This document shows, one piece after another, positions 16,482-22,399 of a stretch of 25,524 nt of DNA (its first letter is position 1; each line of letters starts with the position of its first letter). Both the position numbers and the translations under genes were made by a program. Below the pieces are notes generated by a model that was given only the letters and a program-made list of their open reading frames with translations, was not told where the DNA came from and searched no databases. Location: positions 1 to 25,524 of the forward strand of contig CAVCGL010000027.1 of the NCBI GenBank assembly GCA_963601915.1. Direction: 5' to 3'. This stretch comes from Butyricicoccus_A sp963601915 (GTDB lineage: Bacteria; Bacillota; Clostridia; Oscillospirales; Butyricicoccaceae).

Positions 16482-16729
16482 GCTTTCCGAAGCTGCGAAC
16501 CATCAACGGCGCGCACCTCGCGCTCAAAGAACTCGACCCGTCTACGGCTATTTCTGCGTCTGCGATTCGCAAGCTGGTCAAATCTGGACAGCTTCCGGCG
16601 ATTCAGAGCGGAAATCGGACCTATATCAACATGGATATTCTCACCGATCTGTTAGAGCATCCAGAGAACTATCCGGCACCGGTGCAGAAGCCGGAATTGA
16701 CGCAGGGCATCCGGCGGGTAGTTGTATAA
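16478..16729 (+). CDS. Excisionase-like DNA-binding protein
   Basis: An 83-residue protein with a winged-helix/MerR-type motif: ISASAIRKLVKSGQLPA followed by the beta wing IQSGNRTYINMDILTDLL. This pattern is common in excisionases and in small DNA-binding proteins of Firmicute islands. It probably bends DNA at the attachment sites to favour excision. It is translationally coupled to the preceding gene and sits in the early operon. A purely regulatory role (AlpA-like) is the alternative. Confidence 0.6.
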   Translation: MSFPKLRTINGAHLALKELDPSTAISASAIRKLVKSGQLPAIQSGNRTYINMDILTDLLEHPENYPAPVQKPELTQGIRRVVV

Positions 16730-16740
16730 GGGGTGACAGC

Positions 16741-17541
16741 ATGGCAGAGCGCAGAATGTTTTCTCTGAAAATCACGGACAGTGATGCTTTTTTAGATATG
16801 CCGCTGTCAACACAGGCGTTATATTTTCATCTGTGTATGCACGCGGATGACGATGGATTTGTAAACAATCCAAAGCGAATTATGCGCGGAATCGGCAGCA
16901 ATACCGATGAGATGAAACTTTTAATCGGAAGAGAATTTGTGATTCCGTTCCATTCCGGCGTGATTTGCATCACACACTGGAAAGTGCATAATTACATACA
17001 ATCTGACCGGTATCGACCCTCTTTGTTGCCGGAAAAAGCACAAGTCACTTTGGACGAAGAGAGCAAGATTTATAAGCTGGATACACATTGTATACAAGCT
17101 GTATCCGATTTGTATACAGATGGTATACAAGATGGACGCGTAGGTAAGGGAAGGTTAGGCAAGGATAGACTAGGTAAGAGTAGGGTAGGGGAGATTATTA
17201 AGAGGGGAGACGCTGCGCAGCCGGTACACCCGACAGAACCGCAAGCGGGCAAGGCTGACAAGGAAAAGCAATCGGAAAGCGTCACTCCCGCCAGTAAAAC
17301 GGCAAAGAGGTTTAAAGCACCAACACTCGAAGAAGTAAAAGCCTATTGCACAGAACGAGGCAATCACGTAGACCCACAGCGGTTCATGAACTATTATCAG
17401 GCGAACGGTTGGAAAGTGGGCAAGAACGGCATGAAGGACTGGCGCGCGGCGGTTCGCACATGGGAACGCCCGAGGGACGGAGAGAACAGCAAAAACGCGA
17501 GCAAGATTGATTATACGCGGAATGAGGAGTGGTCACTGTGA
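16741..17541 (+). CDS. Phage-type replisome organizer (DnaD-like)
   Basis: A 266-residue replication protein of the kind found in Firmicute phages. The N-terminal domain (1 to about 110: RRMFSLKITDSDAFLDMPLSTQALYFHLCMHADDDGFV) binds DNA. The C-terminal block (about 200-250: PTLEEVKAYCTERG…YYQANGWKVGKNGMKDWRAAVRTWE) resembles DnaD C-terminal regions that contact the helicase loader. The middle contains 11-bp iterons and a Gly-Lys-Arg repeat, so the origin may lie inside the gene. The start at 16741 has AAGGGG upstream. The frame is open further back only by chance. The next gene, a helicase loader, overlaps by 1 bp, and the two should work together. Confidence 0.85.
   Translation: MAERRMFSLKITDSDAFLDMPLSTQALYFHLCMHADDDGFVNNPKRIMRGIGSNTDEMKLLIGREFVIPFHSGVICITHWKVHNYIQSDRYRPSLLPEKAQVTLDEESKIYKLDTHCIQAVSDLYTDGIQDGRVGKGRLGKDRLGKSRVGEIIKRGDAAQPVHPTEPQAGKADKEKQSESVTPASKTAKRFKAPTLEEVKAYCTERGNHVDPQRFMNYYQANGWKVGKNGMKDWRAAVRTWERPRDGENSKNASKIDYTRNEEWSL
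17077..17131. repeat. Five phased 11-bp iterons, consensus YTGTATACAAG
   Basis: Consecutive 11-mers starting at 17077, 17088, 17099, 17110 and 17121 all carry GTATAC or close variants (GGATAC, GTATCC) in exact register. A weaker sixth unit may precede them at 17066. The period is not a multiple of three and the encoded peptide is not repetitive, so the pattern is held at DNA level. A likely initiator binding site or origin inside the replisome organizer gene. Confidence 0.75.
17137..17193 (+). repeat. 15-bp repeats encoding an R(V/L)GK(x) linker
   Basis: Four units, RVGKG, RLGKD, RLGKS and RVGE (residues 133-151), are encoded by purine-rich DNA directly after the iterons. Similar basic linkers occur in related phage proteins. 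It may be a flexible DNA-contacting linker or part of the origin. Confidence 0.65.
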
Positions 17542-18365
17542 TGAATTTCAATGTTGTGGAGCAGGCAGCAAAGCGGGCAAACGCACCGGAAACGGGCGAT
17601 TATACCGGAAAGGATGGGCTGTTGTATTGCGGAAAGTGCCACACACCAAAACAGTGCCGGATTGATTTGCTGGGGCGGCAAAAAACGGTATTTTGTACAT
17701 GCGACTGCAAAAAGGCGGCAAATCAGGCGCAGGATGCAGCGATCAAGCAAAGAGAGCGTCTGGGGCGTATACAATCCTTGTGTGATCGTGGTGTTCAAGA
17801 CAAAGAACTGCTCAAGCATACGTTTGATGGCTCGCAGGATACGAAATTCCTTCAAAAATGCCGCAAATATGTAACGAATTGGGAGCAGATGAAGCGGGAA
17901 AACATTGGTTTGATGTTTTACGGGGAAGCTGGCGGCGGGAAATCTCATGCAGCCGCTTGCATCGTGAACGCCTTGCTTGCGCAAATGATTCCGGCTACGA
18001 TTACCTCTTTTCCGAAAATCCTTGCAGACTTACAGAGCGATATTCACACCAACAGAAATCAATACTTACATAGATTAAACGAGTATGACCTGCTGGCTAT
18101 TGATGATTTCGGCGTGGAGCGCAGTACAGAATACGCATGGGAAATCATGTTTTCCATCGTAGACGAGCGGTACAAGGTCAAAAAGCCGCTGATTATCACA
18201 ACAAACCTGACGCCCGGCATGTTGAAGGCGGAGACGAGAATCACGGAACAGCGCGTATACAATCGCATTTTAGAGATGTGCCAGCCGATGCTTTTCGATG
18301 GGGAAAACTGGCGGGAGCAAGAGTCGCGGCGCAAGATGCAGCAGGCAAGGGAAGCTCTGACGTGA
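17541..18365 (+). CDS. DnaC-like helicase loader ATPase
   Basis: An AAA+ ATPase of 274 residues expected to load the host replicative helicase at the element origin. Walker A is GEAGGGKS (128-135), Walker B LLAIDDFG (184-191), sensor I ITTN (219-222), and R238/R241 are near the arginine-finger position. An N-terminal zinc-ribbon-like cluster (C30, C33, then CTCDC at 52-56) precedes the ATPase domain. The start ATG at 17541 overlaps the previous stop; GTG 17538 is an alternative, and GAGGAG is upstream. Its partner is the replisome organizer upstream. IstB-type transposition helpers share this fold, but no transposase is near. Confidence 0.88.
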   Translation: MNFNVVEQAAKRANAPETGDYTGKDGLLYCGKCHTPKQCRIDLLGRQKTVFCTCDCKKAANQAQDAAIKQRERLGRIQSLCDRGVQDKELLKHTFDGSQDTKFLQKCRKYVTNWEQMKRENIGLMFYGEAGGGKSHAAACIVNALLAQMIPATITSFPKILADLQSDIHTNRNQYLHRLNEYDLLAIDDFGVERSTEYAWEIMFSIVDERYKVKKPLIITTNLTPGMLKAETRITEQRVYNRILEMCQPMLFDGENWREQESRRKMQQAREALT

Positions 18366-18371
18366 CATACA

Positions 18372-18417
18372 AAAAGCACCCGACAGGGGAATAATCATGC
18401 CCTGTTAGGTGCTCTTT
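18372..18417 (+). terminator. Probable terminator of the early operon
   Basis: AGCACC/GGTGCT and ACAGGG/CCCTGT form an interrupted 12-bp stem with a 2-nt internal mismatch, followed by a broken T-rich run. It may be leaky. Confidence 0.45.
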
Positions 18418-18484
18418 CGCCTTTTGAACGGCTGTAATCTGACAGTATCAAGCAAATTATAGCATAAGAAAGGGCGGGAATACA

Positions 18485-18913
18485 ATGATTACACCGGAAG
18501 CATTTGCACAGCTGCAACAGGACATCAAAGAACTGGATCACATGCGGGAACAGGTGAAAGAACTGCGTGCGCGGTCGATGGTTTGCGCGTATACGGCATC
18601 TGTTGGACGTTCGCGTGGCGGGCACAGTGACCGCGTATTTGACCGCGTGGCAAAGCTGGACGAACTGGAACGAGAGGTGCAGAACCGCCGCTGGGAGCTG
18701 CTCAGCGCGATACAGCACCCGATATTCGGTTATTGCAACGGGGATGACCTGCCAAACGCGCGGCGCGTCTGGGATATGTTGCGTAGGCGGTGTGACGGGG
18801 AATCATGGGAAACGATTGGAATGGCTTATGGCATCAAGAGCGGCACATGCAAGAGCATCGTTCGGCAGTATGAAAAACGACTCAAGAAGCAGGCAGAAAC
18901 CGAAGAACAATAA
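18485..18913 (+). CDS. Coiled-coil/HTH protein, phage regulator-like
   Basis: A 142-residue protein, identity uncertain. The N-terminal half (about 5-75) is a predicted coiled coil (LQQDIKELDHMREQVKELRAR). The C-terminal half (about 90-135: ARRVWDMLRRRCDGESWETIGMAYGIKSGTCKSIVRQYEKRLKK) reads like an HTH of the sigma-70 region 4 or Fis type. Phages often carry such late-transcription regulators (ArpU/RinA type) after the replication genes. A ribosome site (AAGGGCGGG) precedes the start. A terminator hairpin follows at 19006. What it would activate is unclear because no packaging genes are present. Confidence 0.55.
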   Translation: MITPEAFAQLQQDIKELDHMREQVKELRARSMVCAYTASVGRSRGGHSDRVFDRVAKLDELEREVQNRRWELLSAIQHPIFGYCNGDDLPNARRVWDMLRRRCDGESWETIGMAYGIKSGTCKSIVRQYEKRLKKQAETEEQ

Positions 18914-19005
18914 AACATCACAAGAGATACAGTAAAACACCACAGCGGGCGGCTACGGCGGCGAATGAGCTATGCATGAGCCGTTCGGCATAGACAGACA
19001 ACAGG

Positions 19006-19050
19006 AAAGCACCTCTCATTCCGGTTTACGGCTGGAACAAGGGGTGCTTT
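19006..19050. terminator. Bidirectional terminator between convergent genes
   Basis: AAAGCACC (19006-19013) pairs with GGTGCTTT (19043-19050), with an inner TTCC/GGAA stem. It serves the plus-strand gene at 18485 and the minus-strand gene at 19059. A second dyad, CTATGC/GCATAG, lies at 18970-18993 in the same 145-bp gap. Confidence 0.55.
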
Positions 19051-19058
19051 TGGTTGTG

Positions 19059-20033
19059 TCAGGCGGTCTGTGCTTTCTTTGCTCGCTCTTTGGCGGCGTG
19101 TGCGGATGATTTGGAGATTCCGAACCGTGCACCAATCTGCGACAGGCTCATGCCGGATTCAAACAGGCGTAAAATTTCGCTGTCTTGGTTTTCCGGTTCG
19201 CTGGCGGGAGCTGCGGAAAAAGCCGGCTTTTCCGGTTCGGTCTCTGGTTCCGGTGCAACCCGCTCATTTTTGAGCTGGTCTATTTCTTCTCGTAATCGCT
19301 TTATCACCTCATCCGATGCCGTCAGGGCGTGCCGGTATTCGATTTCCTGTTCTCGCAGCTGCTGATTCTCTGTGTACAGGTTTTCGACCTCTTTCCTGAA
19401 GTCGTTCAAATCGTCCTGCATGTCTTGGGCTTTGTATTGCAGCTTGTCAAACTGTTCTTGTACATCTTCGAGCTGGGATACCTGCTCTGTCAGCTCTTCC
19501 ACGCCCTTGCAGCCGTGTAGATACCCAAGACAGTACACGGGCATGTAACTGGACGCTATCAGGCTCTCAGGCACTTCAACGCCCGCCGCCTGTCGAAGCA
19601 AAGACCGCGTTTCTCTGCATCCGTACCGTGTCCATGCGTCCCGCGCTTCAAACTCTCCGTGATAGTACAGGTGTTCGAGGATCCGATCTACTTCCGGCGA
19701 TTGCTTGACAAGCTCAGCCGCCCGCCAGTCAGCCCAGCGGACACGGCACACAACAGCGATACCACCTGCCGCCAGCAGCAGATACACACGGGCATACAGG
19801 GCGATCATAGAGAGCTGCACGGCGCACAGGACAAGAACAATCATGCAGGCAATACACAAGCGCAGGCGGGCACTCAGGCAGCGCAATAGCTGGAATGGAT
19901 TGCACAGCAAGAACAGAATCACAATGCCTGCAATCATGTCCGCGCCGACAGCGGCAGAGATGGGCACAGCGCGGATACAGCACGCAGCCGACAGCAGGGC
20001 AATACATGGAATGCTATTTTTGAATAGGTTCAT
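19059..20033 (-). CDS. Membrane-anchored coiled-coil protein with C-terminal HTH
   Basis: A 324-residue protein I do not recognise. The N-terminal 100 residues are cysteine-rich and hold three to four predicted membrane segments (about 8-27, 31-50, 60-80, 82-98). A soluble region of about 75 residues follows, then a long coiled coil (about 176-258), a Pro/Glu/Ala linker and a C-terminal HTH (about 284-318: SEILRLFESGMSLSQIGARFGISKSSAHAAKERAKKA). The design suggests a protein that ties a DNA site to the membrane. ATG 20033 has AAGGGGGA upstream, which decides against the ATG at 20099. The 11-bp repeat array lies directly upstream and could be its binding site, serving partition, tethering or autoregulation; this is inference. 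Confidence 0.6.
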   Translation of the reverse strand: MNLFKNSIPCIALLSAACCIRAVPISAAVGADMIAGIVILFLLCNPFQLLRCLSARLRLCIACMIVLVLCAVQLSMIALYARVYLLLAAGGIAVVCRVRWADWRAAELVKQSPEVDRILEHLYYHGEFEARDAWTRYGCRETRSLLRQAAGVEVPESLIASSYMPVYCLGYLHGCKGVEELTEQVSQLEDVQEQFDKLQYKAQDMQDDLNDFRKEVENLYTENQQLREQEIEYRHALTASDEVIKRLREEIDQLKNERVAPEPETEPEKPAFSAAPASEPENQDSEILRLFESGMSLSQIGARFGISKSSAHAAKERAKKAQTA

Positions 20034-20082
20034 ACAGGTCTCCCCCTTCCCTCTTGAATAGTCTCTAATATGCTGGTTTACC

Positions 20083-20219
20083 CGTTCAAAACCGTTCAAA
20101 CGGCTGTTCTGAACGCCAGAACGAACGCTTGTGAACGCTCACTGAACGCTAGGTGAACTCCGAATGAACTCCGAGAGAACGCCGAAAAACGCCCGCCTGA
20201 ACGGTAACAGAACACCCGC
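20083..20219. repeat. Intergenic array of 11-bp repeats (TGAACnCC type)
   Basis: Ten consecutive 11-mers from 20110 to 20219 begin TGAAC, GAAC or a variant in exact register (starts 20110, 20121, 20132, 20143, 20154, 20165, 20176, 20187, 20198, 20209). Two CGTTCA words in the opposite orientation lie at 20083-20088 and 20093-20098. The word equals the operator half-site near 16180. This is a multi-site binding array: operator, centromere-like site or origin. Confidence 0.8.
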
Positions 20220-20247
20220 ACAGAGGATTCCGGCGGGTGTCTGGCAG

Positions 20248-20532
20248 TTATTTGCTTTGAAGATTTTTTTGAAGGTCTTGGTATAGCTGGTTTCTCAGCT
20301 CTGCCAATTCACTGGCTTTCTCTTGGAGAAGTCTCAAATAATCGTTGATGATCTCGTCATACGTGACTGTAATCTTGAGGGCATATCCTGACGCGTCTTT
20401 GTACTCTTTGTCGTAAGAAGAAATAGTTGCCCGCTCCGATTCGGCGGCTTCGCTGAGGAATGCCGCCTTGTCTATGTAGGAAGCAATCCATACCGTGAGG
20501 TCATCCAGCTTGGAAAGATATTCAGGTGTCAT
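20248..20532 (-). CDS. Small helical protein of unknown function
   Basis: A 94-residue, strongly helical, charged protein with a coiled-coil C-terminus (DYLRLLQEKASELAELRNQLYQDLQ). No family is recognised. AAGGA lies 7 nt before ATG 20532. No clear promoter of its own is seen, so it is probably co-transcribed with the replication initiator upstream (stop at 20659). The short plus-strand transcription unit in the gap between the two genes would be antisense to their shared mRNA. Confidence 0.6.
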   Translation of the reverse strand: MTPEYLSKLDDLTVWIASYIDKAAFLSEAAESERATISSYDKEYKDASGYALKITVTYDEIINDYLRLLQEKASELAELRNQLYQDLQKNLQSK

Positions 20533-20542
20533 AAAATAATCC

Positions 20543-20571
20543 TTGTCTCCGGCGGGCGGCTCTGGTACAAT
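20543..20571 (+). promoter_or_regulatory. Promoter of a short plus-strand RNA
   Basis: TTGTCT (20543-20548) and TACAAT (20566-20571) are 17 bp apart with TG at 20563-20564 (extended -10). A TCTGGT/ACCAGA dyad overlaps the -10 box and could be an operator. Confidence 0.6.
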
Positions 20572-20577
20572 AAAACC

Positions 20578-20655
20578 AGATACCGCCCTTGGTGGTTGTA
20601 TTACCGGCTCTTTTCCTGTTGCTTTGGACGGCTTGCAGGAAAAGGGCCTTTTTTT
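20578..20655 (+). ncRNA. Candidate antisense small RNA, about 78 nt
   Basis: An extended -10 promoter is followed within 80 bp by a strong terminator: GGCTCTTTTCCTG pairs with CAGGAAAAGGGCC (20606-20618 with 20636-20648, one mismatch) and T7. A small hairpin (ACCGCC/GGTGGT) lies at the 5' end. No ORF fits. It lies wholly between the minus-strand initiator gene and the 94-residue gene, complementary to their intergenic mRNA. A copy-control or translation-control RNA is possible. Confidence 0.55.
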
Positions 20656-20658
20656 GCT

Positions 20659-21432
20659 TTAGAGCGTGTCATCTGCGGTCATCGCCTTGTATTCTTCCAA
20701 CCAATCCTGTTCCCAAGGCTCCAAGGGTTGGTTCTCCGGCTTGATGCTCACGGGCTGTTCTTCTGGTGCGGATTCTCGCAGCCTTTTCAAGCCCGCTGCT
20801 ATGTAGGATTCCGGTTCTCTTGGATGCTTGTTCCTGGCACTGTGTATCATGGAAGCAATACGCTGCTCTGATACGCCCGCCTGTAAGGTCTGCTCCATGC
20901 TTGTTAACAGGCGTTTGCTGATTGTATCCACGCCGAAGGCTGTACAGAAAATAGAAGCTATTCCATTCGCAGCAGACAGAACAGGGCTTGGCTCTGTCTC
21001 TCTGTCTTTATCAGCTATATTATCTTCTATCTTATCTGCTATATTATGAGGTGAAAAAATTTCACCGGGGTGGTGAAATTTTTTCACTGGGGGTGATGAA
21101 AATTTTTCATCGGGGTGGTGAAGTTTTTTCGCTGGGGTGGTGAAAAAATTACACCGGTAGTCACAAAATTTCACGCCGTTTTCTATGCGCTCTCGTTTTT
21201 CAATGTATCCCTTTTCAGTCAAGGATTTCAGAGCAGCAAGTACAGTTCTCTTACTGCTTTGAATCCAGTCGGCTAGATATTGCGCTGAACCGGTGTAATA
21301 TTGCTGTTCAGCTTGTGAAAAGCCGTAAATGATAGCATATACAGCGAGCTCATTTCCCTTCAAACCGAGGTCGGATACCATCCAACCCTGCACGACATAG
21401 AAGTTTTGCGGATTCACGCGGTTTTCTGCCAT
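20659..21432 (-). CDS. Winged-helix replication initiator-like protein
   Basis: A 257-residue protein whose N-terminal domain (about 10-80: NFYVVQGWMVSDLGLKGNELAVYAIIYGF…YTGSAQYLADWIQSSKRTVLAALKSLTEKGYIEK) is the HTH_36/replication-protein type seen in Firmicute phages and plasmids. A linker (about 97-142) is encoded by 22-bp iterons and an adjoining AT-rich stretch, and a helical C-terminal domain (about 150-215) resembles helicase-recruiting regions. RepA_N and related initiators are known to carry their origin inside the gene. The start at 21432 has GAGGTG upstream and a good promoter at 21466-21494. With the organizer/loader pair at 16.7-18.4 kb, it gives the element two replication modules. 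Confidence 0.78.
   Translation of the reverse strand: MAENRVNPQNFYVVQGWMVSDLGLKGNELAVYAIIYGFSQAEQQYYTGSAQYLADWIQSSKRTVLAALKSLTEKGYIEKRERIENGVKFCDYRCNFFTTPAKKLHHPDEKFSSPPVKKFHHPGEIFSPHNIADKIEDNIADKDRETEPSPVLSAANGIASIFCTAFGVDTISKRLLTSMEQTLQAGVSEQRIASMIHSARNKHPREPESYIAAGLKRLRESAPEEQPVSIKPENQPLEPWEQDWLEEYKAMTADDTL
21006..21049. other. AT-rich stretch beside the iterons, candidate unwinding element
   Basis: The segment is strongly AT-rich and contains two copies of a GCTATATTAT word (starting near 21013 and 21038). It directly adjoins the iterons at 21050-21160. Iterons plus an adjacent AT-rich stretch is the standard layout of a theta origin. Confidence 0.55.
21050..21160. repeat. Five 22-bp iterons inside the initiator gene
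   Basis: Units begin at 21050, 21072, 21095, 21117 and 21139 (one is 23 bp), each of the form G(G/A)TGAA-A/T run-TTCAC then a GGGGT-like end, each with an inner TGAAA/TTTCA dyad. The period of 22 is two helical turns and not a multiple of three, so selection acts on DNA. The fifth unit is degenerate at its end. Probable origin iterons bound by the encoded initiator. Confidence 0.8.
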
Positions 21433-21465
21433 TTGTGTTCACCTCTTTTCTATTGGTGTGATTAC

Positions 21466-21494
21466 AGTATACAGCTTTTGCTTAATATCGTCAA
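21466..21494 (-). promoter_or_regulatory. Promoter of the replication initiator gene
   Basis: On the minus strand TTGACG (21489-21494) and TATACT (21466-21471) with 17 bp between them. Confidence 0.75.
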
Positions 21495-21495
21495 G

Positions 21496-21513
21496 CGTTT
21501 AATCAATTGAACG
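21496..21513. promoter_or_regulatory. Probable operator between divergent promoters
   Basis: CGTTTAATCAATTGAACG is an 18-bp inverted repeat with one mismatched pair, adjacent to the initiator -35 box and containing the TGAACG half-site used near 16180. Confidence 0.55.
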
Positions 21514-21535
21514 ATGAATAATTTTTCTCGTTTGC

Positions 21536-21564
21536 TTGCTATGGTTAAGGGATTGCTGTATAAT
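21536..21564 (+). promoter_or_regulatory. Promoter of the HTH/PBECR pair
   Basis: TTGCTA (21536-21541) and perfect TATAAT (21559-21564) with 17 bp between them, 25 bp before the gene. Confidence 0.75.
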
Positions 21565-21589
21565 ACAAGATATATTGGGAGGCTCTACA

Positions 21590-21802
21590 ATGGCAATGGA
21601 ACAAAGAATAAAAGCAGCTGCGGCTTATGCCGGAATTAGTCAGGCGGAATTGGCTAGAAGAATAAAAATGACACCATCTAATTTTAATCAAAAACTGAAA
21701 CGAGAGACATTTACAGAGTCAGAACTCAGAGTTATTGCGGCGGCGCTTGGTGCTGAATTTGTCCCGTTTTCGTTTTCTTTTAAGGACGGAACAAAGATTT
21801 AA
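21590..21802 (+). CDS. Small XRE/HTH protein, antitoxin-like
   Basis: A 70-residue protein consisting of a Cro/CI-type HTH (EQRIKAAAAYAGISQAELARRIKMTPSNFNQKLKR…ELRVIAAALGAEF). GGGAGG lies 7 nt before ATG 21590. It stands upstream of a PBECR-like nuclease gene (44-bp gap) under one promoter and is divergent from the replication initiator. It may be the antitoxin and autorepressor of the pair, a copy-number regulator of the initiator, or both. No separate toxin-binding domain is visible, so the antitoxin role is inferred from position. Confidence 0.65.
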   Translation: MAMEQRIKAAAAYAGISQAELARRIKMTPSNFNQKLKRETFTESELRVIAAALGAEFVPFSFSFKDGTKI

Positions 21803-21846
21803 CCATACAGCGGGACGATGCGCCCGCCGGAGAAGGGGAATAGTAT

Positions 21847-22221
21847 ATGAATGAAGAGCTTATACCTGTTGGAGAATATCAAGAATCCTTCAATAAACAA
21901 TTAGATATATCTTTGCCAACAGGGACAATTTATAGATCTTCACGGCTGATAAATCATATACAGCGCAGGCACCCTGATTTTGTGGGATACATGGATAAAT
22001 TGCCGGAAATATTACTGAATCCAGACTATATAGGGAAGAATCCTAAAGAACCGGATAGTATGGAGCTTGTAAAAGTGTTTGATGATAATATCTTGGTTGC
22101 TATCAAATTGGATATAAAAAACAATTACTTGTATGTGGCATCGCTGTATAATATCTCAGATGGAAAGCTACATAATCGTATACATAGTGGACGTTTGAAA
22201 AAAGTACAACAACAAGATTGA
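21847..22221 (+). CDS. PBECR-like nuclease-fold protein, putative toxin
   Basis: A 124-residue protein resembling the PBECR nuclease domains (phage-Barnase-EndoU-ColicinE5/D-RelE-like). Family-like blocks are RLINHIQRRHPDF (about 33-45, with candidate catalytic H37, R40 and H42), LPEILLNPDYIGKNPKEPDS (52-71), VFDDNILVAIKLD (77-89), YLYVASLYNI and the final HSGRLKK. The gene is visibly AT-richer than its neighbours, a sign of separate origin. A ribosome site AAGGGG is present. Following an HTH gene, it could be the toxin of a TA pair or an anti-phage nuclease. I assign the family from memory of its motifs, not from a search. Confidence 0.6.
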   Translation: MNEELIPVGEYQESFNKQLDISLPTGTIYRSSRLINHIQRRHPDFVGYMDKLPEILLNPDYIGKNPKEPDSMELVKVFDDNILVAIKLDIKNNYLYVASLYNISDGKLHNRIHSGRLKKVQQQD

Positions 22222-22246
22222 CTTTACACAATCTACGCGGTATAAT
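22218..22246 (+). promoter_or_regulatory. Strong promoter of the structured RNA
   Basis: TTGACT (22218-22223) and perfect TATAAT (22241-22246) with 17 bp between them. It overlaps the stop codon of the PBECR-like gene. Confidence 0.85.
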
Positions 22247-22252
22247 ATACAT

Positions 22253-22396
22253 GAACAAAAGATAGAATATGAGAGGGTTGTTGAAGTCGGAAATGGCTCC
22301 CGATACCAACGAAAGTTGACGTGATGATGGATACGCCGCCCATCCAATAACCCTAAAATATTATAGAGGGTCGCTTTCTTCGGAAGGCGACTTTTT
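22253..22396 (+). ncRNA. Candidate structured non-coding RNA, about 144 nt
   Basis: The promoter at 22218 drives a unit with no credible ORF, ending in a perfect terminator (9-bp stem, UUCG loop, T5; 22370-22396). A 10-bp stem P1 (22274-22283 with 22345-22354, one G-U) closes a junction with three hairpins. These are GUCGG/CCGAU (22286-22304), CAAC-GAAA-GUUG with a GNRA loop (22307-22318), and GAUGG/CCAUC (22326-22344). This cloverleaf-like layout is not a tRNA. I cannot match it to a known RNA family. Its place directly behind the HTH/PBECR pair suggests a role with that pair or in element control. Confidence 0.6.
22370..22396 (+). terminator. UUCG-loop terminator of the structured RNA
   Basis: GTCGCTTTC and GAAGGCGAC pair over 9 bp (one G-U) with a TTCG loop, followed by T5. 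Confidence 0.9.
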
Positions 22397-22399
22397 ATT

